Origin: RGIG5612 sp045546255
Lineage (GTDB): Bacteria; Bacillota; Clostridia; Lachnospirales; Lachnospiraceae
Assembly (NCBI GenBank): GCA_045546255.1
Contig: JAZQCK010000007.1
Span: 1-14,765 of the forward strand
Length of the DNA stretch: 14,765 nucleotides
Reading direction: 5' to 3'
The notes under the pieces were generated by a model. It ran no database searches, was not told the origin of the DNA, and worked only from the letters and a program-made list of their open reading frames with translations. The position numbers and the translations under genes were made by a program. Each line of letters opens with the position of its first letter. The first letter of the stretch is position 1. This document shows positions 6,348-13,998 of this stretch, in pieces.

Positions 6348-7478
6348 ATGCAGGTAAAGAAATTCTTTCCGGAAATTCAAGGAAACTTTGGCTTTGGATG
6401 TATGAGGCTGCCGATGAAAAACGGCGCAGTTGATTACGATGAGTTCAGCCGTATGGCAGACGCGTTCATAGAGACGGGTTTCAATTATTTTGATACAGCA
6501 CACGGATATCTTGGCGGCCAGTCTGAGACAGCTATTCGTGATTGTGTTTCAAAACGTTATGACCGCAGTCAGTTTCTGCTGACAAATAAACTGACAGATC
6601 CGTATTTTAAAAAGCAGGAAGATATCCGTCCGTTCTTTGAAAAACAGCTTGCATGGTGCGGCGTGGACTATTTTGACTTCTATCTGATGCATGCACAGGA
6701 TCGGAACAATTATCAGAAATTTCAGAAATGCAAGGCATATGAAACCGCATATCAATTCAAAGAAGAGGGGCTGATCCGTCATTTCGGCATTTCGTTCCAT
6801 GATAAAGCAGAGGTACTGGATATGATCTTAACGGAGCATCCGGAGATTGAAATCGTCCAGATCCAGTTCAACTATGTGGACTATGAAGATGCCTCGGTAG
6901 AAAGCCGAAAAGTTTATGAGGTCTGCGAAAAGCATAATAAGCCTGTCATTGTTATGGAACCTGTCAAGGGAGGAAGTCTTGTCAATCTGCCGGAAGATGC
7001 AGATAAGATCCTGAGAGATTTAAACGGCGGAAGCAATGCCAGCTATGCGATCCGTTTTGCTGCAAGCTTTCCAAACATGGCGATGGTTCTTTCCGGCATG
7101 AGTGATATGGCGCAAATGCAGGATAATCTCAGTGCCATGAAGGACTTCAAAGCGCTTGACGAAAGGGAAATGGATGCAGTGCACAGGGTCTGTGATATTT
7201 TCAAGAGCCTCAATCTGATCCCTTGCACATCCTGCAGATATTGTGTCGAGGAAAATGAATGTCCGAAGGGGATCCGCATTCCGGATATGTTTTCTTCCCT
7301 GAACATGCATGAGGCATTTCATAACTGGAATACAGAATATTATTACAGTAATGTCATTACCGGAGATGGACATGGAAAAGCGTCAGACTGTATTAAATGC
7401 GGAAAGTGCGAGAAGGTCTGCCCACAGCATCTTCCGATTCGTGAACTCCTGAAAGATGTGGCAAAAACATTTGAGTGA
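6348..7478 (+). CDS. Aldo/keto reductase with C-terminal double Fe-S domain
   Basis: A 376-residue fusion. Residues ~10-280 are an aldo/keto reductase (alpha/beta)8 barrel with the full catalytic tetrad: Asp49 and Tyr54 (FDTAHGYLGG), Lys81 (LTNKL) and His115 (YLMHAQ). Residues ~290-365 are ferredoxin-like, with Cys293, Cys296, Cys299 and Cys305, then Cys348, Cys351, Cys354 and Cys358 ahead of the PQHLPI tail. This arrangement is common in anaerobic Firmicutes and implies electron transfer through clusters in addition to, or instead of, simple NADPH hydride transfer. The physiological reaction is unknown; reduction of a carbonyl or reductive dehydroxylation are possibilities. Start chosen at ATG 6348, behind AAGAAAGGA (6333-6341), rather than an upstream in-frame ATG at 6315 that overlaps the NTF2 gene. 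The SDR gene follows after 16 bases. Confidence 0.92.
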   Translation: MQVKKFFPEIQGNFGFGCMRLPMKNGAVDYDEFSRMADAFIETGFNYFDTAHGYLGGQSETAIRDCVSKRYDRSQFLLTNKLTDPYFKKQEDIRPFFEKQLAWCGVDYFDFYLMHAQDRNNYQKFQKCKAYETAYQFKEEGLIRHFGISFHDKAEVLDMILTEHPEIEIVQIQFNYVDYEDASVESRKVYEVCEKHNKPVIVMEPVKGGSLVNLPEDADKILRDLNGGSNASYAIRFAASFPNMAMVLSGMSDMAQMQDNLSAMKDFKALDEREMDAVHRVCDIFKSLNLIPCTSCRYCVEENECPKGIRIPDMFSSLNMHEAFHNWNTEYYYSNVITGDGHGKASDCIKCGKCEKVCPQHLPIRELLKDVAKTFE

Positions 7479-7494
7479 TAAGAAGGTGGCGAAG

Positions 7495-8334
7495 ATGAAA
7501 AAAGATGTGATGCTGGTAACCGGCGCAGGGCAGATCGGAATGGCGATCGCACGAAGAGTCGGATTTGGAAAAAAGATTGTCCTGGGAGATAAAAACTTTA
7601 AGAATGCAGAAACAATAGCAAAGATCATGAATGATGCAGGATATGATGTGGAACCGTTTGAGATGGACCTGTCATCGAGAGAATCCATTTTGTCTATCAT
7701 TGCGAAGGCGCAGGAATATGGGGGAATCAAATATCTTGTAAACGCGGCAGGTGTATCCCCATCACAGGCTCCAATCGAAGCAATCTTAAAAGTGGACCTT
7801 TACGGAACAGCGGTTTTACTGGAAGAGGTCGGAAAGGTGATCGTGGAAGGCGGGGCAGGAGTTACGATCTCCAGCCAGTCCGGATGGCGCATGCCGCAGC
7901 TTACGGCAGAGCAGGACAGACAGCTTGCAACGACACCGACCGAAGAACTTTTATCACTTGAAATCCTGCAGCCGGAAAACATCAAAGACACACTGCATGC
8001 CTATCAGATGGCAAAGCGCTGTAATGAAAAGCGTGTGATGTATGAGTGTGTAAAATGGGGCGAGCGTGGTGCAAGGCTCAATGACATTGCACCGGGCATT
8101 ATTGTAACGCCGCTGGCTATTGACGAGTTTAACGGACCACGGGGAGACTTTTATAAGAACATGTTTGCAAAGTGTCCGGCAGGAAGACCGGGAACGGCAG
8201 ATGAGATGGCGAATATCGCAGAACTTTTGATGAGCGATGCAGGCGCGTTTATCACCGGCTCGACCTTCCTTGCAGATGGCGGAGCAACTGCATCCTACTA
8301 TTATGGACCGCTGCAGCCGGAAGTGCGGGAATAA
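7495..8334 (+). CDS. SDR family oxidoreductase, 3alpha-HSDH-like architecture
   Basis: A 279-residue short-chain dehydrogenase/reductase. The cofactor loop is TGAGQIG (9-15), the structural motif NAAG is at 83-86, the catalytic Ser is 126 or 127 (I-S-S-Q-S-G), and Tyr170-x3-Lys174 completes the active site. ARLNDIAPGIIVTPL and the C-terminal FLADGG strand are standard. Ser and Tyr are ~43 residues apart rather than ~13; the ~30-residue insert resembles that in Comamonas 3alpha-hydroxysteroid dehydrogenase (recalled triad Ser114/Tyr155/Lys159), where the extra segment lies near the subunit interface. It should interconvert an alcohol and a ketone with NAD(P). Start chosen at ATG 7495, behind AGAAGGTGG (7481-7489); an earlier in-frame start at 7456 would overlap the AKR. 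It is the last gene of the operon; a terminator follows within 5 bases. Confidence 0.92.
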   Translation: MKKDVMLVTGAGQIGMAIARRVGFGKKIVLGDKNFKNAETIAKIMNDAGYDVEPFEMDLSSRESILSIIAKAQEYGGIKYLVNAAGVSPSQAPIEAILKVDLYGTAVLLEEVGKVIVEGGAGVTISSQSGWRMPQLTAEQDRQLATTPTEELLSLEILQPENIKDTLHAYQMAKRCNEKRVMYECVKWGERGARLNDIAPGIIVTPLAIDEFNGPRGDFYKNMFAKCPAGRPGTADEMANIAELLMSDAGAFITGSTFLADGGATASYYYGPLQPEVRE

Positions 8335-8338
8335 TAAA

Positions 8339-8365
8339 AAGCTCTCGGAAGAAATCCGAGAGCTT
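8339..8365. terminator. Rho-independent terminator between the SDR operon and the HAD pseudogene
   Basis: An 11-bp perfect stem (AAGCTCTCGGA with TCCGAGAGCTT) closes a 5-base loop AGAAA. A-rich sequence precedes it and ACTTT follows it, so it can serve both converging transcripts. It starts 5 bases after the SDR stop and ends 4 bases before the stop of the minus-strand HAD gene. Confidence 0.88.
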
Positions 8366-8368
8366 ACT

Positions 8369-9362
8369 TTATGCAGCAATTTTAGTCTCCTCTTCATCTA
8401 TTTTCCAATCATCTGCATTATATTGCTCGGCGGATGGCATAATGCCGTCCGGGTAGATTTGTTTGAAATCGTTTTTCATAGAAACCGGAACGTATCCCAT
8501 TTCGATATATTCTGCAGATTTTTCTTCCCAGTTCTGAGGACCCCATTCTCTTTCTGTATCATCGGCAACGATCATATATGCCTGTGCGGGATATGGATTT
8601 CTGCTGTCGATCGTGTAATTCATCATACTGGAATCACTTCCGGAATTTCCGAAGGCAAGGATTGGACGCTGCCCGATCTCCCGTTCAATGTAGATGGACT
8701 TATTTGCATTGAGGTCTTTTTGGATAAAGCCACCGGTGAAAACCAGCTCATCGCCATTTTCATATTTGAAATCCATATTGGAACTAACATCTTCATAGCC
8801 CTTTTGCTTGACTTCGAAATCTGTGCCAATCACTCGGAAGATAGCAGTTATCGCTGTAACGCATATTGGTGAAGCTGGAGGTAAATTTCTGGCCAAACTC
8901 TACTGCATAGTCTGATAATTCCTGAACAGTCATTCCGGCATATGCTTTGGCAAAGTTTCTTGCCAGAGCTTCATCTGCTTTGTAGCCCGGCTCGATCGAC
9001 ATTGCAACCTGCTTTAATTCGTCTGAGACTCTTTCCGGGTGATCATGCAGGCAGAATTCAATAAACATCATGGTATCGAAATAGGTGTAATAGGTCTCGC
9101 AGGTAAGGGTTCCGTCCATATCAAAGACGGCGATCCGATCTTTTACCGGAACAAAATGATCTGCGTCTTTCGGATTGGTAACTTTGCTCACGTATTCTCT
9201 GAGCTGCTCAGAAACGTTTGAATCCGCGGACCAGTAAGTAGTAAGAGGCACTTCTTTTTGAGTTTGCTGCGCAAAGTGTAAGATTACCACAGCGGCAATG
9301 ATCAGAAGTAAAACGATGATTGTTGTAATGACGCCCGTTCTTTTTTGTTCTTTACTCTCTTT
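8369..9362 (-). pseudogene. Broken membrane-anchored HAD-family hydrolase (deletion plus frameshift)
   Basis: Two adjoining reading frames make one damaged gene. The 5' part (minus strand, from ~9362) encodes a basic tail, a membrane helix (V-I-T-T-I-I-V-L-L-L-I-I-A-A-V-V) and the HAD nucleophile motif F-D-M-D-G-T-L. The 3' part (to 8369), in another frame, encodes G-T-D-F-E-V and the acidic motif G-N-S-G-S-D-S-S-M. The join lies near 8834-8848. The region normally between, holding motif II (a Ser/Thr loop, typically C-S-G-T-D in this family), is absent, so an internal deletion probably changed the frame. A good Shine-Dalgarno (GGAGG, 9371-9367) is followed at the proper distance by AAA/GAG, not a start codon; GTG at 9288-9290 would cut the membrane helix. 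The family is a phosphatase-like hydrolase held at the membrane. No functional product is expected. Confidence 0.85.
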
Positions 9363-9420
9363 GAAACCTCCGGATTATTGAATTCACCAGTTACTAAATA
9401 TATCACATCTCATCGAAGAG

Positions 9421-9429
9421 TGCTAAAAT
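9421..9429 (+). promoter_or_regulatory. Extended -10 promoter candidate for ER2
   Basis: TG-C-TAAAAT lies 27 bases upstream of the ER2 start and 12 bases ahead of its AAAGGAG. No -35 match is visible at 16-18 bases. Its expected start site near 9436 gives a short leader. The preceding gene is on the other strand, so ER2 needs its own promoter here. Confidence 0.5.
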
Positions 9430-9455
9430 AAGAAAAAAAGAAAGGAGCCTGAAAA

Positions 9456-11369
9456 ATGCTGAAGTATCCTCATCTGTTTTCCCCGATCAAAGTCGGGAAT
9501 GTTGTATTCCGTAACCGAATTTTTGCGTCTCCAACGGGCTGGGTCGATATCAAAAATGACTGCACCTTAGGAGACAATGCCATTGATTATTATGCGGAGA
9601 AGGCCAAAGGCGGGGCGGCGACAGTTGTCGTTGGCGAGTGCCAGGTGGACTTTCCAAGGAGTTCCCGCGGTGACAGATGCATCGATATGTTAAATCCCCG
9701 CAATCTGTTCTATCTGGGCAGGATCGCAGATCGCATCAAGCGATATGGAGGCGTGGCCTCTGCGGAACTTTCCCACTGCGGACGTTATGGCGGAAAGGCA
9801 ATAGGACCTTCGGAAGGCATGGTCGATGGACATCCTGTAACCGCCTATACCGGTGAAGAAATTGAAGAGATTATTGCGAATTATGTGAAGTCTGCAGTCA
9901 ATGCCAAGGAGAAAGGATTTAACATGGTTACTATCCATGGAGGACATGGATGGCTTCCAGAGCAGTTTTTCAGTGAATATACGAATCAGAGAACGGATCA
10001 GTGGGGCGGAAGCCGCGAAAACCGTTCCCGCTTTGCCATTACCATTTGTGACAAGATCCACGAAGCCTGCGGAAAGGATTTTCCGATTGAATTTCGCATC
10101 AGTGCGTCGGAACTGTCCCAGGGGTATGGCGTGGAAGAAGGCATTGAATATGCGAAAGCGCTTGATGGGCATGCGGATATTATCCATGTTTCCCTAGGTG
10201 TTCATGGAACTCTTTCCAATGATGAATGGCAGGCTTGCGCACCGACGATGTTCGAGAAGGAAGGTGCCCTGCTTGAGTATGCCGCCGCGATCAAGAAAGA
10301 AATGAAGCACTCCCTGGTGGGAACTGTTGGTTCCATTTCCACTCCGGAGTTTATGGAAGAGGTGATCGCGTCCGGAAAAGCAGACTTTGTAAACTGTGCC
10401 CGCGCACTGCTGTGCGATCCGTATCTGCCAAACAAAGCAAGAGCAGGAAAGGATGAGGATATCACCCCATGTATCAAATGCATGAGCTGCTGGTCCAATA
10501 TTATGACTGGAGTTCTGGTCTGTGCACTCAATCCGAGGACTTCGCATGAAGCGGAGTTTCCGGAGCATATGGAGGCAGAGACCAAGAAAAACGTAGTCGT
10601 GATCGGCGGAGGTATCGCTGGTATGGAAGCTGCCGTCACGGCAGCGCAGTGCGGACATAAGGTTGCGCTTCTTGAAAAGAATGCTTATCTTGGCGGCGGA
10701 ATGCACTGCGAAGAGAAAGTGCCGTTTAAAAAATACTTCCGGAAGTATCTGGAATTTCAGACAAAGAAGCTGAAGGAAGCTGGCGTTGATGTCCGCCTAA
10801 ATACAGAAGCAACTCCGGAAATGCTGGAAGAGATGAAGCCAGACGTTATCTTAGCCTGCGTTGGCTCGAAGCCGGCTTTGCCAAAGATTTCAGGCATCGA
10901 TGGAGGAAATGTAGTCACTGCACAATATGCGTTTGAAAACCCGGATAAACTGGGCAAAAAGGTGGCCATCATAGGAGGCGGCCTGGTAGGCTGTGAGCTT
11001 GCGATCTTCCTGAATATGGAAGGCATCGAAACAGCGATCGTAGAAATGGGTACAGCGATCCATGCTCCAGGTTTGAGTGCCCAGGCAACGGCCGTTAAAA
11101 GAGAAATGCGCAGACGGAATATGGATGTGATCTTTAAAGCAACGGCGGAAAGAATCACGGAAGAAGGTTTGTATTATTCCTCCGATGGAGAAGAAAATTT
11201 CATCAAAGCAGATACCGTCATTGTGGCAGCTGGACAGAAGGCTCTTTCTGAGGAGGCGTTTGCCTTTGCTCCTTATGCACCGGAGTATCAGATGATCGGC
11301 GACTGCAGCAGCGTTGCGAATATCCTGAATGCAGTTAAGACCGCCTATACGATTGCAAGAAATCTGTAG
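9456..11369 (+). CDS. NADH:flavin oxidoreductase, FMN/4Fe-4S/FAD ene-reductase (ER2)
   Basis: A 637-residue paralogue of ER1 with the same three-part design: FMN TIM barrel (~5-330), 4Fe-4S motif (Cys339, Cys342, Cys345, Cys356) and a flavin/pyridine-nucleotide half with GGGIAG (384-389) and GGGLVG (507-512). The active-site string is HGGHGWL (161-167), so Trp166 replaces the usual Tyr proton donor, as in ER1. The FMN-side loop near the N-terminus differs (ASPTGW here, AAPQGY in ER1) and the last cysteine of the cluster is one residue nearer, so the two enzymes probably act on different bonds or substrates. It should reduce an enone- or enoyl-type C=C bond with NAD(P)H. Start ATG 9456 follows AAAGGAG (9441-9447). 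It is a single-gene unit between its own promoter and the terminator at 11379-11422. Confidence 0.93.
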   Translation: MLKYPHLFSPIKVGNVVFRNRIFASPTGWVDIKNDCTLGDNAIDYYAEKAKGGAATVVVGECQVDFPRSSRGDRCIDMLNPRNLFYLGRIADRIKRYGGVASAELSHCGRYGGKAIGPSEGMVDGHPVTAYTGEEIEEIIANYVKSAVNAKEKGFNMVTIHGGHGWLPEQFFSEYTNQRTDQWGGSRENRSRFAITICDKIHEACGKDFPIEFRISASELSQGYGVEEGIEYAKALDGHADIIHVSLGVHGTLSNDEWQACAPTMFEKEGALLEYAAAIKKEMKHSLVGTVGSISTPEFMEEVIASGKADFVNCARALLCDPYLPNKARAGKDEDITPCIKCMSCWSNIMTGVLVCALNPRTSHEAEFPEHMEAETKKNVVVIGGGIAGMEAAVTAAQCGHKVALLEKNAYLGGGMHCEEKVPFKKYFRKYLEFQTKKLKEAGVDVRLNTEATPEMLEEMKPDVILACVGSKPALPKISGIDGGNVVTAQYAFENPDKLGKKVAIIGGGLVGCELAIFLNMEGIETAIVEMGTAIHAPGLSAQATAVKREMRRRNMDVIFKATAERITEEGLYYSSDGEENFIKADTVIVAAGQKALSEEAFAFAPYAPEYQMIGDCSSVANILNAVKTAYTIARNL

Positions 11370-11378
11370 ATTTAAATG

Positions 11379-11422
11379 AAGAGAGCGGCAGGCTGTTTTA
11401 TAAAGCCGTGCCGCTCTTTTTT
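11379..11422. terminator. Bidirectional terminator between ER2 and nudC
   Basis: AGAGCGGCA (11382-11390) pairs with TGCCGCTCT (11409-11417); an inner GGCT/AGCC stem (11391-11394 with 11404-11407) extends it around a single bulged G. A run of six T (11417-11422) follows on the plus strand. The hairpin starts about 10 bases after the ER2 stop and ends just before the nudC stop, so it likely serves both. Confidence 0.88.
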
Positions 11423-12254
11423 ATTTCTTCCAGAATACTCCGTGTTCCTTGAACATTTTCATCATTTCATTGGTCAGGCTGTAGGAGTCGGGCTGCAGTT
11501 CAATTTCAGAGGGGAGCTTCCACTCAGCAAGCCGGAGCTCTTCTTCATCCATGATGATCTCATTGCTGCCATCGGTTTCGCAGTAATAGCCGCTCAGCAT
11601 ATCGTTTGCGATCCCCCAGGGCTGTGACTTGTAGTAGGTCACGTTTTTGACGTTCAAACCCGTCTCTTCCTTGACTTCTCTTACGACGGTCTCTTCCAGG
11701 CTTTCTCCGATTTCTGCAAATCCTGCCACAAGCGCGTAGTGGCCGTAACCTTCCCTGTATTTGGTGAGGAGAAGCCGCTCTCCGTCGGTCACGCCGACAA
11801 TGACAGCCGGCATGATACGCGGATAAATATTGCGATTGCAATGCGAACAATGCATGGCCCGTTCGTAGTCACTGTGGATATTTCTGCCTCCGCATCTTCC
11901 GCAAAAGACGCTGTCTTTGTACCAGGAGGCAAGATGATACGCGGTAAACATGATCATTCCAATCACGTTTTCGGCAGCTCGTCTAAGCGCGAAAAGATCC
12001 TGGTATTCAAATCCGTTCAGATGGTGGATTCTTTCTCTGGTCTCTAAAAAGTATTCCGTTTCATCCACCGCAAACGCATAGAGGAGTCCTTCCGGTTCCC
12101 TAAGCTGTTCGTAAGTCGGAAAGATTATGCGGTCGTTTGCGATACTTACGAGAATTTTTCGCTCATCAAAACAAAGGACCGGTGTTTCATTTACCGGAGC
12201 CGCATCTGTTCTGTATTCGTTATGAAATTTGTGTGGTGCAATATCCTGAATCAT
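11421..12254 (-). CDS. nudC: NAD(+) diphosphatase (NudC-type Nudix hydrolase)
   Basis: A 277-residue NudC homologue. The zinc ribbon F-C-G-R-C-G-G ... H-C-S-H-C precedes IYPR, the classic NudC order. The Nudix box is complete (G-x5-E-x7-REVKEETGL), and downstream SQPWGIANDML matches the SQPW signature that separates NADH pyrophosphatases from other Nudix enzymes. It cleaves NAD(H) to NMN(H) and AMP and can remove NAD caps from RNA. Length compares with ~257 residues in E. coli. Start chosen at ATG 12252-12254 (M-I-Q-D-I-A-P-H), which matches homologues I recall; an in-frame TTG at 12294-12296 adds 14 residues but has no ribosome binding site. It diverges from the FAD reductase gene. Any link to the neighbouring NAD-dependent redox genes is only suggestive. 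Confidence 0.93.
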   Translation of the reverse strand: MIQDIAPHKFHNEYRTDAAPVNETPVLCFDERKILVSIANDRIIFPTYEQLREPEGLLYAFAVDETEYFLETRERIHHLNGFEYQDLFALRRAAENVIGMIMFTAYHLASWYKDSVFCGRCGGRNIHSDYERAMHCSHCNRNIYPRIMPAVIVGVTDGERLLLTKYREGYGHYALVAGFAEIGESLEETVVREVKEETGLNVKNVTYYKSQPWGIANDMLSGYYCETDGSNEIIMDEEELRLAEWKLPSEIELQPDSYSLTNEMMKMFKEHGVFWKK

Positions 12255-12310
12255 TTTTTCTATGCAAAGAATACATTTTTTATTGGCATAAGGCAAGAAC
12301 GAATTAAAGG

Positions 12311-12320
12311 TGCTATAATG
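12311..12320 (+). promoter_or_regulatory. Extended -10 promoter for the FAD reductase gene
   Basis: TG-C-TATAAT-G is a perfect extended -10 element. No -35 box is present at 16-18 bases, as expected for extended -10 promoters or ones needing an activator. The start site near 12326 would give a ~64-base leader with a strong AAGGAGGAGG ribosome binding site before ATG 12390. Confidence 0.6.
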
Positions 12321-12389
12321 AGTTCGAAATGCGAAAGGCTTAGTGGGGGTAGGAGCTGATCACATTAACTTGATAAGGAGGAGGATAAT

Positions 12390-13907
12390 ATGTACGGAGC
12401 AGCAACAAAAGAAAATGCAAAGTGGAGTTTTCAGGTGCCGCCGGAAGCGCCAGCGGAAAAAGACATTGCAGAAACCATCGACTGTGACGCAGTCGTTGTA
12501 GGCGGCGGAATCGGCGGGTTCAGCGCAGCGTGCAGGCTGAAAGAACTGGGGGCAGATGTCCTCTTGATCGAAAAAAGCAAAAGCTATTCCGGCCGCGGAG
12601 GCCATTTCGGAGTAGCTGCCTCTTCGTTTATGGAAGAGAAGGGCGTTCGCAATGATCTGAAAGAGGTCGCGCGTCAGTGGATCCTGATGAGCGGAAACAA
12701 TGTCGATGAGGAGCTGATCTGGCTGTTTTTAAATCGCGGCAAAGAGGCCATGGACTGGCTGGTTCCCAAAACGATCGAGGCGGGACTTCGCCCAAAACTC
12801 ATAGACTGTACCTACAAGAGCGCTCCGTACAAAGAGTTTTACGGCTCTCATGCATTTATGCCCGAGAATGCGCTTCGCGGAAATCATGTGACTAGATCTC
12901 TTTACGAAGACTCTATCCGGAAGGGCGTTCAAGTGCGTTTTAATACAGCGGGTGAGCTGCTGATCCAGGATGAGAGCGGAAAAGTCACCGGTCTCTATGC
13001 AAAAGGAGAAGAAGGCTATCTCCGTATCAACGCAAGAAAGGGCGTTGTGCTTGCAACCGGCGATATCGGCGGAGATCCTGAGATGTGCCGGGCCTATGCT
13101 CCGGATGCACTTCGTACATTGGCAAGCCAGTATGTGCCGGCCGGGTGCAATACCGGTGATGGGCACAAGATGGGGCTTTGGGCAGGAGGCGTCATGGCAG
13201 AAGAGGTCTTCCCACTGATGATGCATCCACAGCACTATGCATGGCAGAACCTCTTTTTCCTCTTTGTCAATAAAGATGGTAAGCGCTTTATGAATGAAGA
13301 TAGCTACGTACAAGGCCGTGCGACCAGCTTTATGCGCCAGCCGGATGGCATCATCTACAGCATCCTGCCGGGCGATTATATGAAACAGGTCGAAGACAGC
13401 ATGCAGTACGGTGGAGGTCTTTTCTGGGGCATTCCGAGACATGAGTATGGAATTGATATTGATGTTGAGGAAGGCTGCCAGCACTTTGTAAAGCTTGCGC
13501 TGGAAAATGGCAACGCATGGCAGGCGGACACCATCGAAGAACTTGCAGATATGATCGATGTGGATAAAGCAGAGTTTCTCAAAACCTTTGCAGAGTACAA
13601 CGGATACTGTCATGAAAAAGAGGATAAGCAGTTTGGAAAACGTCCGGAACTTCTTTATCCGATGGACAAAGGTCCTTATATCGCGCTTCGCATCGGAACG
13701 GTTCTCTTAGAGGTTGTGGGTGGTCTTAAGATCAACACGAAAATGCAGGTGCTTAAAAAAGACCGAAAGCCGATCGAAGGCCTCTATGCTATCGGCGATA
13801 CGACTGGCGGTGTTTATGGACATGAGTATGTCACAACCATTCTCGGCAACAGCCACGGTCGTGCACTGACCTGGGGCTACATTGCTGCAGAAACAATCAT
13901 GAGCTGA
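12390..13907 (+). CDS. FAD-dependent reductase of the fumarate reductase/ketosteroid dehydrogenase superfamily
   Basis: A 505-residue flavoprotein with an FAD_binding_2-type domain. The dinucleotide motif GGGIGG is at residues 38-43, with the ribose-binding Glu in LLIEK about 15 residues further on. GVVLATGDIGGDPEM is the second FAD strand, and the C-terminal GLYAIGDTTGGVYGHEY block closes the flavin site. The middle forms the capping domain seen in fumarate, urocanate and other acrylate-type reductases and in 3-ketosteroid dehydrogenases. There is no Tat or Sec signal, no haem-binding CxxCH and no FMN-attachment domain, so this is a lone cytoplasmic FAD subunit needing another electron donor. 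It may reduce or introduce a C=C bond in the same substrate series as ER1 and ER2 (inference). Start ATG 12390 sits behind AAGGAGGAGG. It forms a single-gene unit with its own promoter and terminator. Confidence 0.88.
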   Translation: MYGAATKENAKWSFQVPPEAPAEKDIAETIDCDAVVVGGGIGGFSAACRLKELGADVLLIEKSKSYSGRGGHFGVAASSFMEEKGVRNDLKEVARQWILMSGNNVDEELIWLFLNRGKEAMDWLVPKTIEAGLRPKLIDCTYKSAPYKEFYGSHAFMPENALRGNHVTRSLYEDSIRKGVQVRFNTAGELLIQDESGKVTGLYAKGEEGYLRINARKGVVLATGDIGGDPEMCRAYAPDALRTLASQYVPAGCNTGDGHKMGLWAGGVMAEEVFPLMMHPQHYAWQNLFFLFVNKDGKRFMNEDSYVQGRATSFMRQPDGIIYSILPGDYMKQVEDSMQYGGGLFWGIPRHEYGIDIDVEEGCQHFVKLALENGNAWQADTIEELADMIDVDKAEFLKTFAEYNGYCHEKEDKQFGKRPELLYPMDKGPYIALRIGTVLLEVVGGLKINTKMQVLKKDRKPIEGLYAIGDTTGGVYGHEYVTTILGNSHGRALTWGYIAAETIMS

Positions 13908-13919
13908 CACTTTTTGTGG

Positions 13920-13946
13920 GGCCCCGGAGCCCTTCCGGGGCCTTTT
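13920..13946 (+). terminator. Rho-independent terminator of the FAD reductase gene
   Basis: A 9-bp perfect GC-rich stem (GGCCCCGGA with TCCGGGGCC) closes a 5-base loop GCCCT and is followed by TTTT. It begins 13 bases after the stop codon and isolates this gene from the permease gene downstream. Confidence 0.9.
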
Positions 13947-13998
13947 CATAATAAATTCCCAAAATCGATAATATTAAATAGAAAAAACTTGGCGCATG

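Noticed and set aside
8369..9290. Two separate overlapping genes, or programmed frameshifting, in the HAD region
   Set aside because: No slippery heptamer or stimulatory structure is seen at the join, and the central motif II region is physically missing, so a frameshift alone would not restore the enzyme.
1162..11369. Interpretation as a bile-acid 7-dehydroxylation (bai) operon
   Set aside because: BaiB-like CoA ligase, BaiF-like CoA transferase, BaiG transporter and the compact gene order are all missing; ER1 and ER2 differ from BaiCD at the active-site HGYL motif. Only enzyme folds are shared.
12255..12296. TTG start for nudC adding 14 residues
   Set aside because: No ribosome binding site upstream. 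ATG at 12252-12254 begins the M-I-Q-D-I-A-P-H sequence typical of homologues.
12729..13613. Long minus-strand open frame (294 codons) opposite the FAD reductase
   Set aside because: It lies wholly inside a gene with clear FAD motifs. Its translation is Cys/His-rich without family features and has no ribosome binding site: a mirror of the real frame.
13989..13994. TTGGCG as a -35 box for the permease promoter
   Set aside because: Only 7 bases separate it from TATAAT; 16-18 are needed. The extended -10 explains the promoter without it.
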